Below the pieces are notes generated by a model. It saw only the letters and a list, made by a program, of their open reading frames with translations. It had not been told where the DNA came from and did no database searches. Positions 1 to 6,802 of a DNA stretch of 7,982 bases are shown here, piece after piece (position 1 is the stretch's first letter; each line of letters opens with the position of its first letter). Made by a program: the position numbers and the translations under genes. The DNA comes from Alphaproteobacteria bacterium. GTDB lineage: Bacteria; Pseudomonadota; Alphaproteobacteria; Rhizobiales; Devosiaceae. The stretch spans positions 1 through 7,982 of the forward strand of contig JAADFY010000035.1 of NCBI GenBank assembly GCA_013152625.1. Direction: 5' to 3'.

Positions 1-2
1 AG

Positions 3-77
3 GAAGACGGCGTAACCGTTGCAGCGGGAGCCCGGTTTGGCGGATCGGTTTTCCCCAGGCGCATGACACAGGCATGA
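3..77 (+). CDS. Possible C-terminal tail of an upstream gene (partial)
   Basis: One plus-strand frame is open from the window edge to a TGA at 75-77. It gives 24 residues ending in FPRRMTQA, with an ordinary protein-like composition (Gly, Ala, Val, Phe). The other open plus frame, which runs to a TGA at 122-124, is rich in Arg, Trp and Cys and looks like a shadow. I do not recognise the family, and 24 residues are too few to assign one. If real, the gene ends 43 bases before the permease and could lie in the same transcript. It could also be non-coding. Confidence 0.3.
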   Translation, partial: EDGVTVAAGARFGGSVFPRRMTQA

Positions 78-79
78 AT

Positions 80-109
80 TGGGTTGCGTTGCCGGTTCGG
101 GCCGATAAT
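80..109 (+). promoter_or_regulatory. Weak promoter-like pair ahead of the permease
   Basis: GATAAT at 104-109 matches five of six bases of the sigma-70 -10 consensus. TTGGGT at 80-85 is a poor -35 match, 18 bases upstream. Transcription would then begin near 115-117, only a few bases before the ATG at 121, giving an almost leaderless message. This fits the absence of a Shine-Dalgarno sequence there. A chance match is quite possible. Confidence 0.22.
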
Positions 110-120
110 ACCATTTGGCC

Positions 121-1944
121 ATGACGGATTTCCTGCCCCTCGATATGGAATACGCCCGGCTGGTAACCTATGCCATCGTCGGTGTCGCCATTGTGCTGTT
201 CGCCATGGAGCGGGTTGCGCTGGAACTTGTGGCGCTGGGGGTGATTGTCGCCCTGTTGCTATTGGGGTTGCTGGTGCCGGGCTCCGGGCTTGATCCGGAA
301 CCCCTGCTGGCCGGGTTCGCCAACCCTGCCCTGTTGACCATTCTTGCCCTCATGGTCATGGGCCAGGGCCTCTATCAGACCGACGCACTGGCCGGGTTTA
401 CCCACAGGATCGAGACCTTGTGGCCAACCCGGAACGCCCGCACGATTGCCCTGGCGCTGCTTGTGGCCGGGATTGCCAGCGCGGTGATCAACAACACCCC
501 GGTGGTCATCATGTTCATTCCGGTTCTGACCGCCGTTGCCCTGCGCCGGAAATTTTCGGCCCGAAAAATCATGATGCCCCTCAGTTTCATTACGATTCTG
601 GGCGGCATGACCACCCTGATCGGCTCCTCCACCAACCTGCTGGCCGCCGGTGTGGCCGAAAAAGCCGGGGTTACGGGCCTGAATTTCCTCTCCTTTACCG
701 TTCCCGGACTGGCAATGGCCGTTGTTGGCGGCCTCTATGTCATATTTGTCCTGCCGCACCTGTTGCCTGAAACCGTACCCGATGCCGGCGGCGCCACCCC
801 GTCGCGAAACCTGCAGTTCATTTCCGAGGTTCGCCTTACCGAAGGCCATCCGTTAATCGGCGAGGTTCCCGTGGCGGGCATGTTTGCCCAGCTTACCTCG
901 ATCACCCTACGGGCTGTCCGCCGGGGCGGTGTCAGCCACGTCCCCCCCTTCGAGGACATCACCCTTGAAGCGGGCGATGTGCTTATTATTGCCGCCACAC
1001 GGGAAAATCTGACCACCGCCTTCCGGCAATGGCGCGCCTTTGAAACCAGTACAGCGGCCGGCGCCCGCAGCGGCGGCGATCCATCAGCGGAGTTTGTCAT
1101 CTGCGAGGCCCTTGTGCCACCGGGATCGCGGCTGGTGAACAACGCGGTCAACCCGGCCGGTTTTACCGCCCAGCACGGGTGCGAAATTCTCGGGGTGGAA
1201 CGCCGTTCGCGCATGCCGCGCCAGTCCCTGGCTGAAATCCGGCTGGAGGCGGGGGATGTCTTGCTGCTGGCGGGCCAGTCCTTCAACATCGACCGGATGC
1301 GCGGCCTTCAGGATCTGGTGGTCATTGAATGGACCGCCGCTCCGGTAAAATCGAGCCGCCTGGCCGCCCACGCACTGGTGGTGTTTGGAGCTGCCGTCGC
1401 ATTGATCGCCACCGGCGTTCTTTCCCCGGTGCTGGCCGCCATTACCGGGGCGTTTTTAATGATCGCTTTTGGCTGTTTGAATATTCGTCAGGCCAGCCGC
1501 GCCATTGACCGCCGGATTATCCTGCTGGTTGGCGCCGCCATCGCCATGGCCACGGCGCTGGACGTGACCGGCGGTGCCATGGCCGTTGCCAACGCCATGG
1601 TGGGCGCCCTGGGCAATACCGAGCCGGCCATTGTCATGAGCGGCCTGTTTTTGACGGTGGCGATTGTCACCAACATTGTCTCCAACAATGCCACCGCCGT
1701 TTTGTTCACGCCCATTGCCATATCCACCGCCCAGTCCATCGGTGTCGATCCCCTGCCGTTTGTGGTCGCTGTCATTTTGGGCGCAAACGCCTCGTTTGCC
1801 TCACCTATCGGCTATCAGACCAACCTGCTGGTTATGGGACCGGGGCACTATCAGTTTCGCCACTTTCTGATCGGCGGGCTGCCCCTTGTTTTAATCGTGT
1901 GGGTTGTGTTCAGTCTGGTTGCCCCATGGTGGTATGGGGTTTAG
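121..1944 (+). CDS. SLC13-family permease with two RCK_C (TrkA-C) domains
   Basis: This is a 607-residue inner-membrane carrier of the SLC13/DASS (ArsB/NhaD-like) superfamily, which moves anions such as sulfate, citrate or dicarboxylates, usually with Na+. The substrate cannot be told from sequence. An N-terminal membrane half (about 17-215) carries the motifs NNTPVVIM (124-131) and GSSTNLL (168-174). Two soluble RCK_C domains follow (about 231-308 and 324-404), each ending in a strand of the type LEAGDVLII/LLL. A second membrane half (about 411-605) repeats the pair of motifs as SNNATAVLF (521-529) and SPIGYQTNLL (561-570). This inverted-repeat architecture, with RCK_C domains in the middle loop, and the length are typical of the family. 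The RCK_C domains probably bind a small ligand and gate transport. The start is uncertain: ATG at 121 is preferred, but TTG at 115 and ATG at 145 are in frame and none has a clear Shine-Dalgarno. bpt follows after 38 bases. Confidence 0.9.
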   Translation: MTDFLPLDMEYARLVTYAIVGVAIVLFAMERVALELVALGVIVALLLLGLLVPGSGLDPEPLLAGFANPALLTILALMVMGQGLYQTDALAGFTHRIETLWPTRNARTIALALLVAGIASAVINNTPVVIMFIPVLTAVALRRKFSARKIMMPLSFITILGGMTTLIGSSTNLLAAGVAEKAGVTGLNFLSFTVPGLAMAVVGGLYVIFVLPHLLPETVPDAGGATPSRNLQFISEVRLTEGHPLIGEVPVAGMFAQLTSITLRAVRRGGVSHVPPFEDITLEAGDVLIIAATRENLTTAFRQWRAFETSTAAGARSGGDPSAEFVICEALVPPGSRLVNNAVNPAGFTAQHGCEILGVERRSRMPRQSLAEIRLEAGDVLLLAGQSFNIDRMRGLQDLVVIEWTAAPVKSSRLAAHALVVFGAAVALIATGVLSPVLAAITGAFLMIAFGCLNIRQASRAIDRRIILLVGAAIAMATALDVTGGAMAVANAMVGALGNTEPAIVMSGLFLTVAIVTNIVSNNATAVLFTPIAISTAQSIGVDPLPFVVAVILGANASFASPIGYQTNLLVMGPGHYQFRHFLIGGLPLVLIVWVVFSLVAPWWYGV

Positions 1945-1950
1945 TCTTAC

Positions 1951-1964
1951 AGGGGTGAACCCCT
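1951..1964 (+). repeat. Short perfect hairpin between permease and bpt
   Basis: AGGGG-TGAA-CCCCT can fold as a five-base-pair, GC-rich stem with a four-base loop, just after the permease stop and 18 bases before the bpt ATG. No run of T follows, so it is not a typical intrinsic terminator. It might stabilise the 3' end of the upstream message or affect bpt translation, or it may be incidental. Confidence 0.4.
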
Positions 1965-1982
1965 CAACAGGCGCACGGCGAT

Positions 1983-2723
1983 ATGACTTCACACGCCCCC
2001 GAGCAGGCCCAGTTCTATCTCACTTCGGTGAATTCGTGCCCCTATCTGAAAGGGCGTATGGAACGCAAACTGTTTACGCACCTGAACGGGCGCCGCGCCC
2101 CGATCCTGCACGACCTTTTGGCCCAGCACGGGTTTCGCCGCAGCCAGAACATCATATATCGCCCCGCCTGTGACGGGTGCAGCGCCTGCCAGTCGGCCCG
2201 GATCGTGGTGCCCGAGTTTACCCCTTCAAAGTCCCAGTTACGGGTGCAAAAGCGCAATCGGGACATTGCCGGGGGTGAGGTTTTTGCCCGGGCCAGCCCC
2301 GAGCAGTTCGAGCTGTTCGGGCGGTATCTGTTGGCCCGCCACACCAGCGGCGGCATGGCCGGCATGACGTTTTCGGACTATGAATACATGATCGAGGATA
2401 CCCCGGTTAAGAGCATGCTCATTGAATACCGGATCGCCAGCCCCGACGGCGGGCCGCGCCTTGTTGGCACGGCGCTTACCGATATTCTGCCTGACGGATT
2501 GTCCATGGTGTATAGTTTTTTTGACCCTCAATTGCCAAAACGCTCCCTTGGCACCCACATGATCCTCGATCACGTAGCCCGGGCCAGCGCCATGGATCTT
2601 AGCCATGTGTATCTGGGCTATTGGGTGCGAAACTCACCGAAAATGGCCTACAAGGGGGCGTTCCAGCCCCTTGAGACCCTGGTGGCGGGGCAACGTTGGC
2701 GGCGGGTCGCCCGCCCTGTATAG
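1983..2723 (+). CDS. bpt: Aspartate/glutamate leucyltransferase (N-degron pathway)
   Basis: The 246-residue product is a bacterial leucyl/arginyl-tRNA-protein transferase of the ATE1/Bpt family. It transfers leucine from Leu-tRNA to proteins with N-terminal Asp or Glu, marking them for ClpS-ClpAP degradation in the cytosol. The N-terminal ATE domain starts with a QFYLTSVNSCPYLKGRMERK-like block (residues 10-29) and holds CDGCSACQSAR (63-73). The C-terminal ATE domain (about 105-230, with a GNAT-like fold) ends with the family signatures YSFFDP (177-182), RSLGTHMILDH (187-197) and YLGYWVRNSPKMAYKGAF (210-227). Cysteines 19, 63, 66 and 69 are all present. Length matches the usual 240-250 residues, so the gene looks intact. 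The ATG at 1983 fits the family start; only a weak CAGG lies upstream (1968-1971). Regulation is not visible; it may be carried on the permease transcript. Confidence 0.95.
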   Translation: MTSHAPEQAQFYLTSVNSCPYLKGRMERKLFTHLNGRRAPILHDLLAQHGFRRSQNIIYRPACDGCSACQSARIVVPEFTPSKSQLRVQKRNRDIAGGEVFARASPEQFELFGRYLLARHTSGGMAGMTFSDYEYMIEDTPVKSMLIEYRIASPDGGPRLVGTALTDILPDGLSMVYSFFDPQLPKRSLGTHMILDHVARASAMDLSHVYLGYWVRNSPKMAYKGAFQPLETLVAGQRWRRVARPV

Positions 2724-2757
2724 AGCCCTTTTGACCGGGCGCGAGCCGTATCGGATT

Positions 2758-2761
2758 CAGG
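2758..2761 (+). promoter_or_regulatory. Ribosome binding site of the membrane hydrolase gene
   Basis: CAGG lies seven bases before the ATG at 2769 and supports that start. The 45-base gap between bpt and this gene also has a TTGACC at 2731-2736, but no convincing -10 box at proper spacing. Confidence 0.45.
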
Positions 2762-2768
2762 CCGCGCC

Positions 2769-3782
2769 ATGATCGCAATTTTCAGGTTTTTTATACTGGC
2801 GCCCGCTTTTGTTGCGGTCTTTTTGCTATCGCTGATCGCGGTGGCTGCCCTGTTCGGTTTTGTCTGGCGGCCCCTGGACCTGCTCAATCACGGCCAGATG
2901 ATTATCCTGCCGGCCATTTTTTTATCCCTGCTGTTCTGCTTTTTTGTGTTTCGCCGCCAGCCCCTGCGCGGCATTGCCCTTGCCATTGCCGGCACCGGGT
3001 TCATGGCATCCGGAATTATCACGGTGCCCGAGTTCGTCGGGACGCTGGTCCGCCCCCCGGTGGTGGTGGCCGAAGGTCATCCAGTGCGCATCATGACGTT
3101 CAATGTGCTGGCCAACAATGGCAACACCGAAACCTTGCTCGACCCCATCAGTGAGGAGGACCCGGACATTGTGGTCATGCAGGAATATACGCCCTGGCTG
3201 GAGCGCCGCTTTGGGGCGATCTTGCGCGAACGGTTCGCCTATCAGATCAGATGCCGGGGCGGTCTGCGGGCCAATATCGTGTTGTTTTCCCATTTGCCTA
3301 TTGAAAATCTGGGCAGGGATACCTGCACCCCCAACTGGGCCGAGGGCGGCCGAACCTCAATTATTGTTGCCCGGGTAACGCCCCATCGCGGGGAGCCGTT
3401 CACCGTGCTGACCACCCATATGGACCGGCCGCTGCCCATTGCAGTGCAGGACCGGCAGTTCGAGCGGCTCGGCGAGGTGATTTCAAAACTTGACGGGGAT
3501 CTGGTGCTGGCCGGGGACCTCAACACCACCCCGTTTTCCTATTCCTTACGCACCTTTGCCCGACGCCAGAACATGGAGCGCCGGACGCGGCTGCTGCCCA
3601 CATGGCCGGCGCCGCCCACCCTGACATCGCCAATCGAAATTCCGCTTTTCCTGCCCATAGATCACATTCTGACCCGGGGAAATCTGACCGTGACCCTGGT
3701 GCGCCGGGCGGCTTCGGCTGGCGGGTCGGATCACTATCCGGTCATCATGGATTTCTGGCCGGCGTTTGCGGACGTGCCCTAA
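2769..3782 (+). CDS. Membrane-anchored endonuclease/exonuclease/phosphatase-family hydrolase
   Basis: This 337-residue protein has an N-terminal membrane anchor and a C-terminal EEP-fold domain (the fold of DNase I, ExoIII and inositol-phosphate phosphatases). Three hydrophobic segments are visible at about 7-30, 44-61 and 67-88. The catalytic domain (about 105-332) keeps every expected metal and active-site block: TFNVLANN (Asn112), VVMQEYT (Glu139), TTHMD (His217), LAGDLNTTPF (Asp250, Asn252), PIDHIL (Asp298, His299) and GSDHYPV (Asp321, His322). It should therefore be an active Mg2+-dependent phosphodiesterase or phosphatase. The substrate (nucleic acid, lipid phosphate or other) cannot be read from the sequence. 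Basic residues before segment 1 (Arg6) and between segments 2 and 3 (RRQPLR, 62-67) suggest those parts are cytosolic, which puts the catalytic domain in the periplasm. The overall plan resembles YafD-like proteins. Its TAA overlaps the stop of the convergent parC gene. Confidence 0.88.
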   Translation: MIAIFRFFILAPAFVAVFLLSLIAVAALFGFVWRPLDLLNHGQMIILPAIFLSLLFCFFVFRRQPLRGIALAIAGTGFMASGIITVPEFVGTLVRPPVVVAEGHPVRIMTFNVLANNGNTETLLDPISEEDPDIVVMQEYTPWLERRFGAILRERFAYQIRCRGGLRANIVLFSHLPIENLGRDTCTPNWAEGGRTSIIVARVTPHRGEPFTVLTTHMDRPLPIAVQDRQFERLGEVISKLDGDLVLAGDLNTTPFSYSLRTFARRQNMERRTRLLPTWPAPPTLTSPIEIPLFLPIDHILTRGNLTVTLVRRAASAGGSDHYPVIMDFWPAFADVP

Positions 3783-6025
3783 CCCCTAAACCTGTTATTG
3801 CGCGGAAAGCCCGTGGGTGCCTGCCGCCCGGCCTGGGCCCGCTCGCCGATCCAGTCGGCCAGCTCGTCTTTTGACCGGACAAAAGTCCGCCCCGAACTAT
3901 CGCTCCACGACAACCCCTCCGCCATGGCGAACATTTTGACGTCCGAGGGCCCGCCATCCTTGTATTTTTGCATTCTGACCCCCTTGCCACGGGCCATATT
4001 CGGCAATTGATCGGCGGTAAACACCAGCAGTTTGCGGTTGTTGCCGATAATGGCCACATGGTCGCCCGACGCGGTAACGCTCAGCATCGCCTCGGCGCCA
4101 CCCTTCAGGTTAAGCACCTGCCGGCCCTTGCGCGTATTGGCCACCAGTTCGTTTTCACCGGCAATGAACCCATTGCCCGCATCGGACAGGAACAGGCGTT
4201 TGGCGTCGGGGACAAATACAAACATGTCGATCACATCGCTGCCCTCTTCCATATCAACCAGGAGGCGAACCGGCTCTCCGTTGCCCCGACCGCCGGGCAA
4301 TCGATCCGTTTGCAGGGTAAAAACCTTGCCACTGGTTGTCGCCATGAGCAGCTTGTCAGTGGTTTGTGCAAACAACGCCAGTTTGAGCCGGTCGTCGGTT
4401 TTGAATGTCAACGCGCCCAGATCGGCAACATGACCTTTAAGCGTTCGGATCCACCCTTTTTGTGACAACACAACCGTCACCGGTTCGCGTTCCACAAGGG
4501 CGGAGTGCAGATCGGCGGGATTGGCAACCCGGGCCTGTGAGAAACTGGTGCGCCGCCGCCCCGCATCGGTTTTCGGGCCATAGGCATCCGCCAGATCACG
4601 CACCTGCCCGGCAATGGTGCCCCACTGGCGCCGGGTCGAACCAAGCAAAGCATCCACACGGCCCATTTCAGCGGTCAATGTGTCATGCTCGGTGCGGATT
4701 TCTATCTCTTCGAGCTTTCTTAAAGCCCGCAGCCGCATGTTCAGGATCGCCTCGGCCTGAACGTCATTTATGGAAAACCGGGTCATGAGGACCGCCTTGG
4801 GCTCGTCCTCGTAGCGAATGATCGCAATAACTTCATCGAGGTTGAGAAACGCAACCAGATAGCCGCCCAAAACTTCAAGCCGGTGCTCAATCCGGTCCCG
4901 GCGGTAGGCGGTCCGGCGCACCAGAACCACCTTGCGATGCTCCAGCCAGGCGGAAAGGACATCGCCAAGGGACATGACTTTGGGCACCGTGCCCATATCG
5001 AGCACGTTCATATTCAATGAAACGCGGGTTTCAAGCTCTGTAAGGCGAAACAGGGACTCCATGAGCAGATCAGGGTCCACGGCCCGGCTCTTGGGCTCTA
5101 AAATCACCCGCACATCCTCGGCGCTTTCGTCGCGCACATCCTTGAGCAGCGGCAGTTTTTTAGCCAGCAACAGGTCGGCGATCTTTTCAATCAGGCGCGA
5201 CTTTTGCACCTGATAGGGAATTTCGGTGACCACAATCTGATAGGTGCCCCGCCCGATCTCCTCGGTGGACCAGCGCCCCCTGAGGCGAAAGGCCCCCCGC
5301 CCGGTCTCATAGGCTTCGATGGTGGCCTCGGGGGGCCCGACGAGAATTCCGCCGGTGGGGAAATCAGGCCCTTTGACAAACCCGGTCAGCTCCCTGGTGG
5401 TGGCCTTGGGATTATTGATCAGGAACAGTGCCGCCTCGCACAGCTCCGCCACATTGTGGGGGGGAATGGAAGTGGCCATGCCCACCGCAATACCGCTCGA
5501 GCCGTTGGCCAGCAGGTTGGGAAAGTTCGCCGGCAACACCACCGGCTCTTCTTCTTCGCCGTCATAGGTTGTGCGAAAATCCACCGCGTCTTCGCCAAGG
5601 CCTTCCAGCAGGCGGGCAGCGACATCTGTCAGCCGTGTTTCGGTGTAGCGCATGGCGGCGGCGCCATCGCCATCGATATTGCCAAAATTACCCTGCCCGT
5701 CTGCCAGCGGGTAGCGGGCGGCAAAATCCTGGGCCAGCCGCACCAGTGCATCATAAACCGACTGTTCCCCGTGGGGGTGGTACTTGCCGATTACATCGCC
5801 GACCACCCGGGCTGATTTTTTGTAGCCCTGCCCCGGCTCCAGGCGCAAAATCCGCATGGCATGTAAAATGCGCCGGTGGACCGGCTTGAGCCCGTCGCGC
5901 ACATCGGGCAGTGCCCGCTGGGTGATGGTGGAAAGGGCATACTGCAAATACCGCTCTTCGAGGGCGGTCCGCAGATCGACAATTCTTGTGCCACCGGGTT
6001 CATCGGGTGGCGGCGTGTCATCCAT
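3779..6025 (-). CDS. parC: DNA topoisomerase IV subunit A
   Basis: ParC is the DNA-breaking subunit of topoisomerase IV. With ParE it unlinks daughter chromosomes and relaxes supercoils in an ATP-dependent, type IIA reaction. The 748-residue product has the usual alphaproteobacterial length. The N-terminal breakage-reunion domain (about 28-480) has DGLKPVHRRIL (44-54), GKYHPHG (80-86), YPLADGQGNFG (105-115) and the catalytic Arg126-Tyr127 in RYTETRL. GIAVGMAT (178-185) contains the DNA-intercalating isoleucine. The C-terminal DNA-wrapping region (about 500-720) has degenerate blade repeats and lacks the canonical GyrA box (QRRGGKG), which favours ParC over GyrA. In the quinolone region the residues equivalent to E. 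coli Ser80 and Glu84 are Gln88 and Asp92. The ATG is preceded by AAGG (6034-6037) eight bases away. It is the last gene of the rnc-era-recO-parC run, and its stop overlaps the opposing gene. Confidence 0.96.
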   Translation of the reverse strand: MDDTPPPDEPGGTRIVDLRTALEERYLQYALSTITQRALPDVRDGLKPVHRRILHAMRILRLEPGQGYKKSARVVGDVIGKYHPHGEQSVYDALVRLAQDFAARYPLADGQGNFGNIDGDGAAAMRYTETRLTDVAARLLEGLGEDAVDFRTTYDGEEEEPVVLPANFPNLLANGSSGIAVGMATSIPPHNVAELCEAALFLINNPKATTRELTGFVKGPDFPTGGILVGPPEATIEAYETGRGAFRLRGRWSTEEIGRGTYQIVVTEIPYQVQKSRLIEKIADLLLAKKLPLLKDVRDESAEDVRVILEPKSRAVDPDLLMESLFRLTELETRVSLNMNVLDMGTVPKVMSLGDVLSAWLEHRKVVLVRRTAYRRDRIEHRLEVLGGYLVAFLNLDEVIAIIRYEDEPKAVLMTRFSINDVQAEAILNMRLRALRKLEEIEIRTEHDTLTAEMGRVDALLGSTRRQWGTIAGQVRDLADAYGPKTDAGRRRTSFSQARVANPADLHSALVEREPVTVVLSQKGWIRTLKGHVADLGALTFKTDDRLKLALFAQTTDKLLMATTSGKVFTLQTDRLPGGRGNGEPVRLLVDMEEGSDVIDMFVFVPDAKRLFLSDAGNGFIAGENELVANTRKGRQVLNLKGGAEAMLSVTASGDHVAIIGNNRKLLVFTADQLPNMARGKGVRMQKYKDGGPSDVKMFAMAEGLSWSDSSGRTFVRSKDELADWIGERAQAGRQAPTGFPRNNRFRG

Positions 6026-6033
6026 GGGTGTTG

Positions 6034-6037
6034 CCTT
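6034..6037 (-). promoter_or_regulatory. Shine-Dalgarno of parC
   Basis: On the minus strand AAGG sits eight bases before the parC ATG and fixes that start. The 46-base gap between recO and parC (6026-6071) shows no clear terminator and no convincing promoter, so read-through from recO is likely. Confidence 0.6.
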
Positions 6038-6071
6038 ATGCTCGTAAAGTGGTTTCGAATCGGTGGCGCGA

Positions 6072-6791
6072 TTATAGCGGCCCGGCCAGCATTTCGATTA
6101 GCGCATCCCGGGTGTGGGGGGGCGAAATTTCCCGGGGCTGCCAGACATGCCGACCGAGGAAAAACCCGGTCAGCCGGAACGCGTTTTGCAAATCGGTCCG
6201 GTCCGGTTCGCCGCCGTCCGCAAAAAACCGTGGCAAAACAAGCATCCGCTCCCCAAAAGGCAACGCGGCAGCGCGGGATACGGCGCGGCCCGATTTCGGC
6301 GAAACGTGGGAAAGGTCAACCGTCGTGCCGGTGGCGGCACAGCTTGAAAGATCGAGGCCGAAACCCAGGTCGTCCAGCAATTGCATTTCAAACCGGGCCA
6401 GCGCTTTGCCGGCGCCGGTGGTATCGGCATCGGATTTGAGAATTTCCAGCACCGAAATCAAAATGCCCCGATGGGGATCGCGTTCGGGCAGAAGGCGTAA
6501 ATGCTGGCAAAGAAGCTGACACATGAAAAGTTTTTGCCGGTCCCGCATGAGTTCGGCGGCCCGTTGTATGAGCGGTTCAACCGTGTAGGCGCCCAGATGT
6601 TCATCCAGCCGGGCCCGCCAGCTTAATTGCACCCAGTTGCCCGGCTGCAAGACCGCCCCCATGCGCCGGGACCGCCCGCCCCGGACCAACCCCAGATGGC
6701 GGCCCCGTTCCGCAGTCATGGCTTCAAGAATTATCGAGGTCTCCCCATGGCGCCGTGTGCCGATTATCAGCCCTTCACCGCTCCAGTTCAC
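6072..6791 (-). CDS. recO: DNA repair protein RecO
   Basis: RecO is a cytosolic mediator of the RecF pathway. It binds DNA and SSB, anneals complementary strands and, with RecR, loads RecA on SSB-coated single strands. The 239-residue product has the expected N-terminal OB-fold (about 1-80), opening MNWSGEGLIIGTRRHGETS, and a helical C-terminal domain. That domain includes LARFEMQLLDDLGFGLDLSS (131-150), CAATG (151-155) and YVSPKSGRAVSR-like SHVSPKSGRAVSR (161-173). These match alphaproteobacterial RecO proteins well. There is no four-cysteine zinc finger such as some RecO proteins have. The start is a GTG at 6791. The protein begins exactly where the family's M-x-W-x-x-E-G opening is expected, and a Shine-Dalgarno lies seven bases upstream. 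It starts nine bases after era, so translation is probably coupled. Confidence 0.94.
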   Translation of the reverse strand: MNWSGEGLIIGTRRHGETSIILEAMTAERGRHLGLVRGGRSRRMGAVLQPGNWVQLSWRARLDEHLGAYTVEPLIQRAAELMRDRQKLFMCQLLCQHLRLLPERDPHRGILISVLEILKSDADTTGAGKALARFEMQLLDDLGFGLDLSSCAATGTTVDLSHVSPKSGRAVSRAAALPFGERMLVLPRFFADGGEPDRTDLQNAFRLTGFFLGRHVWQPREISPPHTRDALIEMLAGPL

Positions 6792-6798
6792 ACCCGTG

Positions 6799-6802
6799 TC
6801 CT
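6799..6802 (-). promoter_or_regulatory. Shine-Dalgarno of recO, overlapping the era stop
   Basis: AGGA lies seven bases before the GTG start of recO, and its first two bases are the last two of the era TAG stop. Ribosomes ending era would sit on this site, which supports both the GTG start and translational coupling. Confidence 0.65.

Noticed and set aside
2..124. Alternative open frame whose TGA would overlap the permease ATG as ATGA
   Set aside because: The overlap looks attractive, but the encoded residues are dominated by Arg, Trp, Cys and Asn and resemble an out-of-frame reading. The frame ending at 77 looks more like protein.
259..1289. Two long minus-strand open frames (259-849 and 735-1289) opposite the permease
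   Set aside because: Their translations are rich in Gly, Gln, His, Arg and Ser without motifs, and they lie wholly opposite a well-conserved membrane protein gene.
1951..1964. Hairpin considered as an intrinsic terminator of the permease gene
   Set aside because: The stem is only five base pairs and is followed by CAACAGGC rather than a T-run.
2731..2759. TTGACC considered as the -35 box of a promoter for the hydrolase gene
   Set aside because: No acceptable -10 sequence lies 16-18 bases downstream, and the gap to bpt is short enough for co-transcription.
5204..6519. Plus-strand open frames of 153-203 codons opposite parC and recO
   Set aside because: They overlap one another in different frames, show no family motifs, and are antisense to conserved parC and recO coding sequence.
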